Source of the DNA: Ailanthus altissimus
Lineage: Eukaryota > Streptophyta > Magnoliopsida > Sapindales > Simaroubaceae
Reading direction: 5' to 3'
DNA: 64,000 bases
Assembly: GCA_946807835.1 (NCBI GenBank)
Contig: OX327683.1
Span: 1,307,001-1,371,000 of the forward strand
A program made the position numbers and the translations under genes. The notes under the pieces are model-generated. The model was not told the DNA's origin. It saw only the letters and a program-made list of their open reading frames with translations, and did not search any database. This document shows, piece by piece, positions 1 through 11,688 of the stretch. Within the stretch, counting starts at the first letter, position 1. Each line of letters begins with the position of its first letter.

Positions 1-1160
1 CCTCTCCTGGTTTCTTTTCTTTTTTTTTCTTTAAAGATCTATTAACGTGTGGTATATACTCTTTGAATGATCAAAATTAAGAGATTAAATTATAATTGCT
101 ACATCAATGTTAAAAATATAATTTTTACACCTGCAACTTATTGTTCTATAAAATTTTAATTTTCTCTCTCCTCCTATTTCTTTTTCACATATATACATTC
201 TAACAATCTCAGTTGTAAGTGGAAACCAAAGAATTTCAAATCTTTAGGTTAATCAATTTTGTAGAACTCTTTTATAAATGGATTTTCTTATTTGAGCTCC
301 TTGGGTGTTGTTCTGACGGTTGTGAATATGCTTTCTGTGTGTGACCATTTGAATTCAAGTAAAAATAGAGGACAAGGATTGGTGGTTTAGTAGATGAGAT
401 TTATCATTCCACCCAAACATTTAAAGAAAATAGAAATTCTTATTTGAAATTTCCAAACAAATAAAATTTTAGAATAAAAAAATTCAACTCTTTTCTCATA
501 ATACTCCTCCATCACGATAATAAATTTGTCAAGCTACATTGTTCGTTTTAAAAACAATATACCTTTGTCTCAACAAATTTTTCTTTTTTTAAAAAAAAAA
601 AATTGAATACTAAATGTGTTCAAAGCATAGACTAGAAAAAAATGTTAACTACACAATACTATTATTACATATTTTTCTCTAGATCTTTCAAATTCAAAGA
701 TAGAATAAAATATAAGAGACTAGGAGAGAATCCAAATCCCTTGCAATGAAGTTAAAATAGATGTAGTTTTAATTAAATCATGGGAAATTTGCCACTTTCT
801 GAATTTTGTTTATACTTTTATTTTGGTTTACCTATTAGATTCTTGATTGTTTTTTCAAATAGTGCAGTTATCTCTTTTTAAGAAGGTAATTAGATATTTT
901 TCAAGAACGGGAAATGATAGCAAACAGTAGCCATTGGCTATTTAATAAAAATAAAATATTTGATAAATAAATCAAAATAATAATAGTAAACGAAAGTGAT
1001 AATTTCCCTAAATTATTCAAGGTTATTTTAAATGATCTTTTTTTTAATTTATAGGTTATACTGATCAATCTTAGAATATAGTACTTTTATTTATTATTAA
1101 TTTTAATAGGTCATTAAATTGAAATAATTGTTTAGATAAATAATTTACTGTTAATAAGAA
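1..1160. other. AT-rich non-genic DNA
   Basis: No coding region is visible. The first ~260 bases (starting cctctcctggtttc, later tttctttttcacat) resemble the DNA on either side of the solo LTR at 8400-9451 (8311-8399 and 9452-9530). The start of the window is therefore a paralogous copy of that site without the LTR. The remainder holds poly-T and poly-A runs and nothing recognisable. Confidence 0.6.
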
Positions 1161-1179
1161 TGATCAACTCTTTGATAAT

Positions 1180-2063
1180 CTCAAAAAGCATTATGTCCCT
1201 GTCAATATCTTTTGTTGTCGGTGTGCTAAAGGTGCTCAAAATTCTATCCAAGCAATATGGCTTTGTGATGATCCAAAAAAAATGTGACAGGCATGTTCAT
1301 TCATGCATGGTATCAAATAGACCTTTTTGTTGAATGTAAGGCTACTTTATCTACAATGGATCTCAAGATTTTACTAATCATATTTTGGAGACTTTGGTAT
1401 CTCATAAATCAATTCGTGATGGAACAGAAAGACTTAACTACGCTTAAGGCGCTATGCTGAGCTAAATATTTTTGGAGCGTATTTAGAACTATTCATGAAG
1501 GCTATAATGTAACCCCTATGTTAGACAATAAAACTTGGAGGGCTCATAGGCTTGGTGTGATAAAACTAAATTTTGATGCTGGGCTTTCTTCCAGGAAAAT
1601 TAAAGCCGGGTTAGGTCTGATTTTATGCGATCATGAAAGGGCAGTTTTGATCTTTGCATCTATTCCTATTGATACCAAGCTTTCAGTTGATTTTCTAGAA
1701 ACCTTGGCATTAATGAGGGGCCTTCAACTAGTTAGAATGTTGGGTATTTTAGATATTGAGGTGGTATTACACTCTGTTGGCATTATTCGAGACATCAATA
1801 ACAAAATCCAATTGGCTTCGAAACTCGACTTAGTGCTTTCGGATATTACCTCAATCTCTACTTTGTTCTCATTTTGTAATTTTAGCTTTTCTCATCGCTC
1901 TACTAATCATGTCGCCTATGAATTGGTATATATGGCATTGATTTTAGATTTTGAGAATATTTGGTTGGGTAAAGTTTTAATTCAAATTGAGCATCTTGTA
2001 ATTGAGGATTGCTCCTCCTGCTTGAATTAATATAATTTTTCTTTTAACTCAAAAAAAAAAAAG
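1180..2063 (+). mobile_element. 3' end of an L1-type LINE (5'-truncated)
   Basis: This is the tail of a plant non-LTR retrotransposon. Broken frames at 1190-1450 resemble the Cys/His-rich zinc-binding segment that follows reverse transcriptase in plant LINEs. They are followed by an RNase H-like open frame (1518-2030) and then, after about 20 bases, a run of A at about 2050-2061. Endonuclease and reverse transcriptase are absent, as expected from 5' truncation during target-primed insertion. Target-site duplications were not resolved. Confidence 0.65.
1518..2030 (+). pseudogene. LINE-derived RNase H-like domain fragment
   Basis: This 170-codon open frame resembles the RNase H-like domain (RVT_3 type) found at the C-terminus of plant L1 polyproteins. 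It begins with the family's typical pattern: Trp, a few residues, then K-x-N-F-D-A, with the Asp of the first strand at about residue 20. A glycine-rich GLGLIL strand follows (residues 32-37), then an acidic Glu in FLETLALMRGL (about residues 60-70), and a second strand. A TAA stop and a poly-A tract follow, so this was the C-terminal end of the element's ORF2. The first Met is only the first ATG in the open frame, not a true start. It is unlikely to be a functional host gene. Confidence 0.65.
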
Positions 2064-2181
2064 AGAGAAAGATCAACTAATAATATGAAGTAGATGTGTA
2101 AGTGTTGTACGAAAGCGTAAGTTGAATAATAATATCCAAATTACGATGACATTGATAGTAGAAAAATACACATAAAGGAGA

Positions 2182-3029
2182 TGTTAAGGGAGGAAATGTC
2201 CTTCTCCCTCTCGAGATTATATTGAAGCGAAGAACCCAATATTAAACCTAGAACCCTAACCTCCTTACGCAGTAGAATAACCTGTTAATCAAGCAAAATA
2301 GTAAGAATCCAAAGCAAAATACAAAATAGCATAACACAATATTACGTGGTTCGGCTAATTGCCTATGTCCACGGTGGATCCAAGGATCCTAACATCTCTT
2401 ATTATAACTCCCTAGATATTTTAAAAAGAAAACCCAATTTGAAAAACTCTCAAAAAGATCTAAACGTTTAGCGAACTCTTGCTCTACCACAAATAATGAT
2501 CACCCAAATAATGGTTGCACTCTAGCGCACACAAGCATTTAGTGTCTACCCAGTTCTTCCCCTCTCTTAGAGTCTCTCTTAATGCTTTATCTCAACTAAA
2601 GAGTTTACCAGTGTTTATATAGGGTGTATTTCGAGCCTACTAATCCTATTCCTTGTTAGAGTAAGAGTTTATTTGTTTTAGAAGTCTAAAACTTCCCAAA
2701 ACTTGAAATCCCGAACCAAAACGGACTTTTGATGCATCTGGCACCGCGGCGCTAATCTCTGGATGCCGCAACGCTAGGCATTATCGTGCTCATTGCCACT
2801 GCCCTGGGTTGCTGTCTTGGGTACTGCAGCGCTCGGCCATGAGCGTTGCGGCGCTCAGTCCTGGCTGCCTTCGCGTATTTGAGTCTCGTTTCGCTTCTTC
2901 CTTCGTGTCCCATACGTCATAGACTTTGTCATATGTGTCCCACATATTCTAGACTTCTTGTAACTCTTTTCTTTGGTATTCATCTCAATTCTTGTCCAAC
3001 CAAGATTGTTAAATCACCAATTTTCAACA
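2182..3029 (-). mobile_element. Solo LTR, GC-island family
   Basis: An 848-bp LTR in minus orientation. On the minus strand it starts tgttgaaaattggtgattt and ends cccttaaca, the TG...CA termini of copia LTRs. It matches the LTRs at 6600-7472, 8400-9451 and 47293-48315. No internal domain flanks it, so it is a solo LTR produced by LTR-LTR recombination. It carries the GC-rich island at 2738-2860. The flanking 5-mers (ggaga and agaaa) do not clearly match, so the target-site duplication is eroded or one boundary is off. Confidence 0.75.
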
Positions 3030-3900
3030 AGAAAAAATACAAAATTTAGGTGGTTTGACTTTTAACATACATCTAGGGCAAAGACACAAGGTAATATCTT
3101 ACTATTAAATGCCTTTGTAACTCTCCTATACCCAGCCTCTATGGTCAACAAAGCAATGGTTGGGAATTTGCAGCATGCACTCTCTACCTTCACCAATAGC
3201 TGGAGACAATGATGCAGAAAGCTTGAAATGAGAAGCATATGACGTACTTACAAGTTTAGACGACTTATTCATGCCAAATTATTGAAACACCATCTTCAAA
3301 TATTATACTAAAAATCTTTTTCGCTTCACCCAAATTCAAATAAGCTTGTATGGCCTACTAGAAACTAGGAGAATAATATCATTAATCATATCCTTTAAAT
3401 GTGGACATCTTTCTCTTTCATTTGATTTATGAAGCTACCCCAACTGTTAGCATCAAGAGTAAGCCAATGCAATTCTATCAATAACTCTATGAACATCTGC
3501 CAACGTTCATGGATTAACCTGATGACTTGGTGCCATTTCCTCTTATTCTCTTTCTTGTTTACAATTAACCTAGGACCAAATGCAAGCTCTTGCCTTTCTA
3601 CCAGCAATATATTTATACACTAGGGATCAACCTATTTGCCAATTTATTTATTTATTTAACTAAATGAAGACTCTGAGTTTCAAAACTCTTCCATGTCATT
3701 AAAAGCCTTTATGTTATATTCATATGTAATTAATTACATGTGCATATATAATTAATTACATGATCATATCTACCAAGTCATCAAAATTCGTAAAGCTTAT
3801 TTTTTCTTTCCAAGTTTGGATATAACATAAGGAAAATGACCTTAGTATTTATAGATAATTTTAACATTGTAACAATAAAATTTACAAATGTCAACAACAA
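3030..3900. other. Non-genic DNA between solo LTR and repeat array
   Basis: Only short, unrelated open frames occur on both strands, and no recognisable family is present. At 3720-3770 there is a short direct repeat of atgtaattaattacatg type, which is also palindromic. Confidence 0.5.
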
Positions 3901-5400
3901 AAGGGCTATTAATCGTGATATTGTAAGATAAGATATTTACTGTGACGTCATAGCTGCTATTAATCATAGGATTAAAAAAGGTATTTTAATAAAGTGTCGC
4001 ATTATTTAAGGTAAACATAAATATCAGCTGCTCTTGTTATGGGATAGCCTTTTGACATTAGCTACTCTTGTTTGTAAATAGTAAGGGCTATTAATGAAAC
4101 AACGAGTAAGGGCTATTAATCGTGTCAGTTACTCTTCTTAATATCAGTTACTCTTGCTTGTAAATAGTAAAGGTTATTAATTGTAATATTATAAGAAATT
4201 TTTTAATAAAATATCTTATTAATGTTTACTGCTCTTATTTGCAAATAGTAAAAGTTATTAATCGTGATGTCATAAAATATTTTTATACAAAATCTCATTA
4301 CAAAGTTCACATCTCAGAAAATTACAACTATTAATTATGAAGTGTATGCTATTAATTATGTTAGCTACTTTTATTAATGTCGACTACTTTTGTTTGTAAA
4401 TAGTAAGAGCTATTAATCATGATATTATAATTTGTTATTATACAAAGATCTCATTAAAGTCAACTACTTTTGTTTACAAATAGTAAGGCTATTAATCTTG
4501 ATATTATAAGATTTTTTTATGTTTGTAAATGTTAAGGGCTATCAATGAAACAACAAGAGAAATGGCTATTAAACATGTCAGCTACTCTTATTAATGTCAG
4601 TTACACTTGTTTGCAAATAGTAAAGGCTATTAACCGTGATATTATAAGGATTTTTTTAATACAAATATCTTATTAATGTCATCTACTCTTATTTGCAAAT
4701 AGTAAAGGCCATTAATCATGATATTATAAGTTTTCATTTTATACAAATATCTCATTACAAAATGTATATCTCAAGAAATTACAACTATCAATTACAAAGT
4801 GTGCCCTATTAATCGTGTCAGCTACTGTTATTAATGTCAGATACTATAGTTTATAAATAGTAAGGGCTATTAATCGTGTCAGCTACTCTTTTTAATCTTT
4901 TTAATATAAGTTACTCTTGTTTGTAAATAGTAAAGGTTATTAATCGTACTGTTATAAAATTTTTTTTAATAAAACATCTCATTAATGTTAGCTACTCTTA
5001 TTTACAAATAGTAAGAGCTATATATTGTCATGCTATAAGATCTTTTAATATAAATATCTCATTACAGAGCGCATATTTAAAAAAATTACAACTATCAATT
5101 ATAAAGTGTATACTATTAATTATGTTAGCTACTTTTATTAATGTTGGCTATTTTTGTTTGCAAACTGTAAAGGCTATTAATCATGATATTATAGTTTGTT
5201 TTTATACAAATATCTCATTAATGTTAGATACTCTTATTTGCAAATGGTAAAGGCTATTAGTCATGATATTATAATTTTTATATTATAGATATCTCATTAC
5301 AATGCAAATATCTCAAGGAATTACAACTATTAATTACAAAGTGTACCTATTAATCGTGTGAACTGCTCTTATTAATGTCAGATACTATTGTTTGCTACTA
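3900..5400. repeat. Imperfect ~80-bp tandem repeat array
   Basis: About 1.5 kb built from degenerate copies of a unit containing tttgtaaatagtaa, ggctattaatcgtg and atattataag, followed by a T-rich stretch and tctcattaatgtcagc. The tttgtaaatag-type core recurs at about 4071, 4156, 4237, 4393, 4472, 4521, 4609, 4691, 4849, 4919, 5000, 5156 and 5236. The spacing is mostly about 80 bp, with doublets near 156 bp, which suggests a higher-order pattern. No coding potential is seen. It could be a small satellite, or the repetitive internal part of a decayed DNA transposon. Confidence 0.75.
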
Positions 5401-5559
5401 TAGCTTATGAAGATAGCTAAGATAGAACAAAACTTTTGTGGCTTCTTATGATAAGAGTTTTGATGAGTGAATTTTAGATTCTAGTTAGGTTTCACATGTA
5501 CCTATATAAGTCATTATTTGCTAATTTCTAGTTCTTTAATAGTAGTAAATTGTTAATGA

Positions 5560-6450
5560 AAAATGACATGGCTTATCAAGTGATGGGATTGGCAGTGTCA
5601 AGCTTAGACTACATGATGAAAAAGTGAGAGAGTTGTTGAAAGTTATGTATATTCTTGATCTCAATAGAAACTTGATTTTCTTAGGTATGTTAGATCAGAA
5701 TGGGTATTCCATCAAAGATAAAAGATAGATTTTATGAGTGTTGATAGGTTCTATAGTTGTAATAAAAGGTGTAGGCACAATAATGTGTATGTGCTAAAGA
5801 AGAGGCAGTGAGCGATTCTACATCATTCTCTACTGGTACTGAGAATATGCAAACTAAGTTATGACATCTAAAGTTAACTCACCTAGATGAAAGAACCCAG
5901 AGGAAGTTATATGATCGAAAGGCATTTAGTAAAGATAAGTTATGACATCTTTTGTGACAATTGTGTGCTTAGGAAAGCATATAGAATAAAGTTTAATACC
6001 AAAGAGTATAAAACAAAAGGTACTCTTAATTATAAACACTTAGATCTTTGGGAGCCAGTACAGACAGTCACTTATGGTAGAGTAAGGTATTTTCTCACGT
6101 TCATTAATGATTATTCTAGAAAACTATCGATATATGTGTGAAGAGTAAAGAGCAAGTGTTTGAGTTATTCAAAACATGAAAAGCCTTTATTGAGAATTAA
6201 ACTAGCAAGAAGCTTTGATAATTTTTATGTCAAGCATAGGATCACACGACACAAAATTATGAGATCAACATCGCAGCGTAATAGTATGGCAAATAGGATA
6301 AATAGGACCTTACTTGAAAGAGTTAGATGCATGTTGAAAATATGAGGGTCTCTAAGGTGTTTTGAAGGGGATATTAAAAGGTATCCCAAAGATGTGAAAT
6401 GATATAAAATATGGTGTAATAAGTTAAAGCCACCTAGAAGTATCATAAGG
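5560..6450 (+). mobile_element. Copia pol fragment (pre-integrase and integrase), degenerate
   Basis: The DNA and broken frames parallel 58110-59240 of the copia element inside DUF247. They include the segment before the integrase (codons for SIKLRLYD-like and VRELL-like residues near 5600-5640), the zinc-binding region, the H-x-DLW-like segment near 6040-6060 and the R-x-NRTLLERVRCML segment near 6295-6340. Stops, frameshifts and a deletion near 6160-6220 remove the middle of the integrase. The fragment ends near 6450 (…cctagaagtatcataagg). No gag, RT or LTR of the same family is adjacent. Confidence 0.75.
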
Positions 6451-6599
6451 TTCGAATTTTGACAAAAACTAATACAGTTTTACCAGAATAGTTTTAATTA
6501 GTCTAATTGTTTCGTTGATTGTAATGTAATTAGTTGAATATTTTAACTGTAATATTATAATCATTTTAGTCCCTCCTTGTTCATGAGGGTTATTTAATT

Positions 6600-7472
6600 T
6601 GTTAGAAAATTGGTGATTCAACAATTTTGGTTGATCAAGAATTGAGATGAATACCAAAGTGAAGAGTTACAAGAAGTCTAGAACGTGTGGGATACGTATA
6701 GAGAAGTTTAGGATGTGTGGGACACGAAGGGGGAAGCGAAACGGGACTCAAAGACGCGAAGGGAGCAAGAAAACGCAGATAGCTACAGGGCTCGGCGCCG
6801 TGGCGCCCAGGACAGGAAACCAGCGCTGCAGCCCAGGACAGGAAACCAGCGCTGCAGCGCTGGGCGCGATTCTGTCCAGCACTGCAGCGCTCAGGGACAA
6901 GCGCCGCAGCGCCAAAACGCATGGAAAAGTTCGTTTTGATTCGGGATTTCAAGTTTTGGGAAGTTTTGAACTTCCAAAACAAGTGAACTCTTACTCTAAC
7001 AAGGAATAGGGTTAATAGTCATGAAATATACTCTATATAAACACTTGTAAACCCTTGATTCCATATCAAGCATTGAGAGAGACTCTAAGAGAGGGGAAGA
7101 ACTGGGTAGACACTAAGTGCTTGTGTGCGCTAGGGTGGAACCGTTGTTTGGGTGATCATTGTTCGTGGTAGAGTAAGGGTTCACTAAACGTTTAGGTCCT
7201 TTTGAGGGTTTTTTATATTGTGTTTCCTTGTAAAATCTCTAGGGAGTTATAATAAGAGAGGCTAGGATCCTTGGATCCACTGTGGACGTAGGCGATTGGC
7301 CGAACCACATAAATTGTGTTGTGCTCTTTTATTTTCTGCTTTGAATTCTTGTTGGTTTTGCTTGATTGACAGGTTATTCCGCTGCGTAAGGAGGTTAGAG
7401 TTTTAAGCTGAATCTTGGGTTCTTCGCTTCAACATAACCTCACGAAGGAAAAGGGCATTACCTCCCTTAACA
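6600..7472 (+). mobile_element. Solo LTR, GC-island family
   Basis: An 873-bp LTR. It begins tgttagaaaattggtgattc and ends acctcccttaaca. The flanks are taatt (6595-6599) and tagtt (7473-7477), a 5-bp target-site duplication with one transition. No internal sequence follows, so it is a solo LTR. It carries a CpG-dense island (6790-6915) and a TATA box downstream of it, the order expected of a U3 region. Short open frames across the island are not genes. Confidence 0.85.
7034..7041 (+). promoter_or_regulatory. LTR TATA box
   Basis: tatataaa lies about 120 bp downstream of the GC island in the solo LTR, the usual place for the U3/R core promoter. The same element sits at the matching place in the sister LTRs, for example tatataaac near 47722 on the plus strand. 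Activity cannot be judged from sequence. Confidence 0.5.
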
Positions 7473-7860
7473 TAGTTAATATTAATCATTATAGTCCCTC
7501 TTTGTTTGGGAGGTTGATTTAGTTAATATAATCATTTTAGTTAGACTGTAATATTGTAATTATTTAAAATTGAGATTTGAAATATAATATTTAGAATAAA
7601 ATAACTACTGTAGTGTGAATGAGTTATGAAGTATGGGGTTAATAGTGAGAGACGGATGATATTATCCTATTTGCTTTCAGGTATGCTGATATAAAGATTT
7701 TTGTATCAAAAAAAAATAAAGTTGAAGTTAACGAAAAAGTGCTTATTACGGGAAGCAAATTGAAAATGGTTCATACAACACACTGATAGATTGACAAATA
7801 AACGGAAAATATTAGAAACACAGCAGTGAAAGACAGACGAACAAGTCGCTTTTGGAGACC
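7473..7860. other. Non-genic DNA after solo LTR
   Basis: The sequence just after the LTR (aatcat..tagtccctc..) echoes the sequence just before it (6560-6590). The LTR therefore inserted into, or next to, a locally duplicated AT-rich stretch. No gene is recognised. Confidence 0.45.
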
Positions 7861-7862
7861 AC

Positions 7863-8156
7863 CTCGAAGAGAAAAGGGAAATTTGCTGCCGCTTCTCCCA
7901 AAGGGTCTTCAAAGTAAATCATCATCTGCCATTCAAACGACTTCAAACCATCTGGAGTACTAAGCACACAGTAGTTTCTCCTTATTTGCAGAATTTAAAT
8001 AATAGGGAGAAAAGAAACATATTTGACACTCATCACATCACTTATTTAGTAAACTTTAACTTTGCGATGACGAACACTCTCCTTCAGTCTAATTTAGATG
8101 CCCAAATATATTCTTCGCGCCAGGGGTTGAGGTTTTGTCAGTCGGCCGAGATGATC
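7863..8156 (-). pseudogene. Possible host-gene exon remnants (two)
   Basis: On the minus strand, 7959-7863 reads as an open exon-like block. It contains DGLKSFEWQMM and YFEDPLGEAAANF, is preceded by a polypyrimidine-like tract ending in ttag, and is followed by gtggtc, so it has plausible splice sites. Further upstream on the same strand, 8156 to about 8090 follows ttacag and reads SSRPTDKTSTPGAKNIFG before a stop. The residue composition is protein-like, unlike the surrounding DNA. I do not recognise the family. These may be remnants of a real gene broken by transposons, or chance open frames. Confidence 0.3.
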
Positions 8157-8399
8157 CTGTAAAGACCATAATTAACCAAAAATTTACTTTTATTTTATTT
8201 TATTTTTGTGGCTAAAGTCCTTTATTCTTTGCAATAAAGCTTTTCAAAGTTACTAATCTTTTAGCACTAAAGACGTCACAACGAGAAAAATAAGATATAA
8301 TCTTTATAAAGAGATATGGATCCTCTCCTGGTTTCGTTTTTTCTTTTTTCTTTTTTTTTTTTGGAAAAAAACAGAAATGTTAACAATCTCAATTGTAAC

Positions 8400-9451
8400 T
8401 GTTGAGGGATATCATGCCGTGCATTTAAATCTGACACCCTTATGGCATCAACTAAGCTACAATCTTGATACCCTTTGCGCAGCGGAAAACCATAAAGCAC
8501 ACCATAAGTAAGAACACATAAGATTAACACACCAATAAAGATAAAGAAAACAAACCAATCACAAGATACAAGATATACGTGGTTCGGCCCAAATTGCCTA
8601 CGTCCACGGAGGATCCATGATCTAGCTTCTTCCCATTGAAATAGATCACAAAGTATCTTCTTACATCATCAATGATCCTACAAGACCCCTTAGTATCTCC
8701 CATAGAGACCTCTAAGCATCTACCCTTGATCATTATGACTCCCTAAGACCTCTTCGTATCTCCTCATAAGAGATTTTTACAAGAAACATAAGAATAGCCC
8801 AAGCATCTAAGCCTAAAGGATCTATGGTGTTTCTCTTTTATTCACTCAAAGAACCTAAAAAAGAAACCACCCCCCAAGGTTACACCCTAGTGCACCACGC
8901 ACTTAGTACCTACCTGGCTCTTCTATTCTCTCTTATGGTTACATCTTGAAACCTTAGATGCTTCACCTTAAACAATGGTTTACAAGTGTTTATATAGGGT
9001 ATATTTCGTGCCTACAAACCCTATTCCTTGTTGGAGTAAGAGTCCACTTGTTTTGGAAGTCCAAAACTTCCCAAAACTTGAAATCCCGAGCCAAAACGGA
9101 CTTCTCCACGCGTTCTGGCGCTGCGGCGCTCGTCCCTGGGTGCCGCAGCGCTGTCCCTTCTCGCGTCCAACGCTGTGACGCTGGTCTTCTGTTTTGAGCG
9201 CCGCAAAGCTCAGCCCTGGGCGCCGCAGCGCTGGAAGCTGCCCGCGATTCCTTCTTTTCCTTCGCGTCTTTAAGTCCCGTTTCACTTCCTCATTCGTGTC
9301 CCACACGTCCTAGACTTCTCCATACGTGTCCCACACGTCCTAGACTTCTCCATACGTATCCCACACGTTCTAGACTTCTTATAACTCTCCACTTTGGTAT
9401 TCATCTCAATTCTTGTCCAACCAAGATTGTTGAATCACCAAGTTTCCAACA
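8400..9451 (-). mobile_element. Solo LTR with perfect target-site duplication
   Basis: A 1,052-bp LTR in minus orientation, TG...CA bounded. On the plus strand it starts tgttgagggatatcatg and ends aagtttccaaca. It is flanked by a perfect 5-bp duplication, gtaac (8395-8399 and 9452-9456). It is closest to the plus-strand LTR at 47293-48315, including shared ends and the pseudo-PBS-like 3' region. It contains the GC island at 9110-9240. No gag or pol is present, so recombination left a solo LTR. Confidence 0.9.
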
Positions 9452-9509
9452 GTAACCTTTATATTTTAATTTTCTCTTTCATCTTATTTCTTTTTCACAT
9501 ATCAACAAA

Positions 9510-10007
9510 GCTCTAATAACTTTCAGAAAGTGAACTCAACAGGATAATTACCCTATCTTCATCTTCTATCTTGATGTTGATAGATTCAAGATTAAGAATG
9601 ATCTTGTAAAAGGCATCTATATGATCTTTCATTGACATCCTCTCTAACATTAACAACTAATATAGATTTTTCTTTATATGCAATTTTTTGGCCAATAATT
9701 TCAGCATATAAAAGTAGTCAAGTTTCTTCGAAAGGCAAATTGCCATCGTCTCACCTACTACTTTCCTAAGCACTTTATCGCTCAGTGACAAAATGATTAT
9801 GCTTTAAGTTCTTTTATGAATGTTTATTATTTCTACTTTAGCCTTAGATGACTCTGGCGTCCCTTCTTCTTCACTAGGTGGAGCTGTAATCTCCTATAAT
9901 GCCGAGCCTAATCGTTGGCTCACCAACTACGCCTTAACCTTCATCTTTTATAGATTGAAGTCATTCATCCCAATGAATTTCTTTAACTTATACTTGAGTG
10001 TGGCCAT
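9510..10007 (-). pseudogene. Copia gag fragment
   Basis: The 5' part of a copia capsid (gag) gene, read from a Met at 10007 toward lower coordinates. It aligns with the gag at 57184-57780. The VKA…LVSQRLGSAL motif is recognisable near 9960-9890, and the equivalent of the INIKIEDEDR segment lies near 9550-9580. Stops occur within the first 30 codons, so it cannot be translated. Confidence 0.75.
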
Positions 10008-10640
10008 GTCTAGTTAAAATCAAACTTTAATACCTGTTTGTTGAAGCAAAAGCAATCAAACAAGAAAATATCACAAGTAATATAATACAAATAAAGCAAT
10101 TAAGGAATCTAGAGAGAGAGAGAGGTAGAAGAACAACACACAAAATTTATATGGTACGGTAACTTGCTTACGTCCATGGTAGATTAAGATCACACTCTGT
10201 TATTATTAAATCTCAAGGCACTCACAAAGTATACCTATACAAGAAAGATTCATAAAGAAATCACTATCTCTTACAAATAAGGGGTTTCTCTCACTAAGAA
10301 TCACAAAGAACACTTAGATCATTTAGATACTAGAGTTGATCACTAAGATGTGTTTACAAACTAATAGATAGTCTTTATATAGTCTTTAGGACAACATAGG
10401 TTAACCCTAAATGTGTGAGAGTTATTTTAGGAAGTTCTGTAACAAGTGGGAGTTGAAATAAATCAGAATAAAACCGAAAATTGATTCCCATGCTAGGCGT
10501 CGCGGTGCCCACGCCTAGGCAGCCACTTTCATCTTTTCTCCTCCTTTCATGTCCATTTTTGATCCTCGCATACCCAACGCACTTGGCTTGCTATCCAAAT
10601 CATATTCCAATGATTTTAATCATTAATCAATGTTCTTATA
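9510..10640 (-). mobile_element. Truncated copia element: 5' LTR, PBS and part of gag
   Basis: In minus orientation the order is LTR (10640 to 10039, 602 bp), PBS region aacaggtattaaag (about 10038-10025), then gag from 10007 to about 9510. It is the same family as the element at 56433-61857: the LTR start (tataagaacattgatt) and the gag start (Met-Ala-Thr-Leu-Lys-Tyr) correspond. Gag holds several stops. The remainder of the element is missing and the sequence ends near the solo LTR at 9451. Confidence 0.8.
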
Positions 10641-11034
10641 GAGATATTTAAAAGTCTATAATAAGATATACTAATAAGTCTTATTAGATTATAGTGATCT
10701 AGAAGATACTTTATAATTTGATTAATACAAAAAGTTAGATCATAGATCCGTTGAGGATGGATAATACCTTAATTAAATGTCTAAAACTATTTAATTGTAT
10801 TTTTCTTTGAACTAACCAATTTACCCCTTAGTAAAATAGAAAATTAACATTCCCCCTAGTATATTCATAATAGCCAAAACTCTGATGACATGGTTTCGTG
10901 GGATACTGTCCATCCCACTTTACTTCAGTTTGTAATTGAGGTTTCTCCTCATCTTGTTTAAAATAATATATTTCACTTTTCGATTAAAAAAAAAGAACTC
11001 ATCATATGAAGAATATATGTAAGTATATGAGATC
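10641..11034. other. Non-genic AT-rich DNA
   Basis: No coding region or recognised element is visible between the truncated copia LTR and the older duplicated block. Confidence 0.5.
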
Positions 11035-11160
11035 GAAAACCAGTTGTTGTACCATTGCCGCATGAAGATGGCCTTACGTTTAAAAGTAATCAGATCTCGT
11101 TGCTCCATTGGGTTAAGTAGGATTAGCAGTGAGCAGGCCACAATATCTATAACTGTTTAA
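11035..11160 (-). other. Conserved ~125-bp block of unknown origin
   Basis: This block recurs at 16065-16190 with only a handful of differences, and is better preserved than its surroundings. On the minus strand a 73-codon open frame crosses it. On the plus strand, in the second copy, a different frame is open. Neither matches a family I recognise. It may be an exon remnant or a conserved piece of a repeat. Confidence 0.35.
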
Positions 11161-11688
11161 TTACCTTCTAGTCAAATATTCATTAAAGTAGGGATCAAAA
11201 TAAATTACAGAGGAAGCACAAATACGTTTAGTTTAGAACAATATAAATGTTTTCCACGTGTCTTCAATTATTTCCCGTAAAGCTTGTCTTGCCAAAAATT
11301 CTAATGAAAGACAAGGAAAACCTGTGTTAAATATATTTTTTAATTCGTAAAAATTTCTAAATACTTAGTCATCTTTCTTTATCTCAATTGTACATATGGC
11401 AGTTGAGATTCATTATTTCTATATTCAGTTGGTCATATGTCTATAGCTGCTTGCATTTATTGTTTTGTTTGAAGTCCAAAATAAATTTCTATTGTTTATT
11501 AATTGCATCACCAACTTGATTTTTGTTATATTAAACAATATAAATATTATTTAAAATGTTTAGTAGATGGTTCTACGAATCTGTGCAGTCAAAAATACAA
11601 TTAAACCTTAAATAAAGTAATATAGGGATCGTGTTCCAATGCAAATAGATTGGACCCCTTTGTTTACTAATTATTTTTTGTTCTTAAT

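Noticed and set aside
3900..5400. Repeat array as a CRISPR
   Set aside because: Units are degenerate, directly adjoining and lack constant repeats with unique spacers. The window is plant nuclear DNA.
6647..7009. Overlapping frames across the GC-rich tract, on both strands
   Set aside because: They lie wholly inside a solo LTR with a target-site duplication. They are open because the GC-rich tract lacks stop codons. The same applies to 8958-9306, 47380-47740 and 56485-56733.
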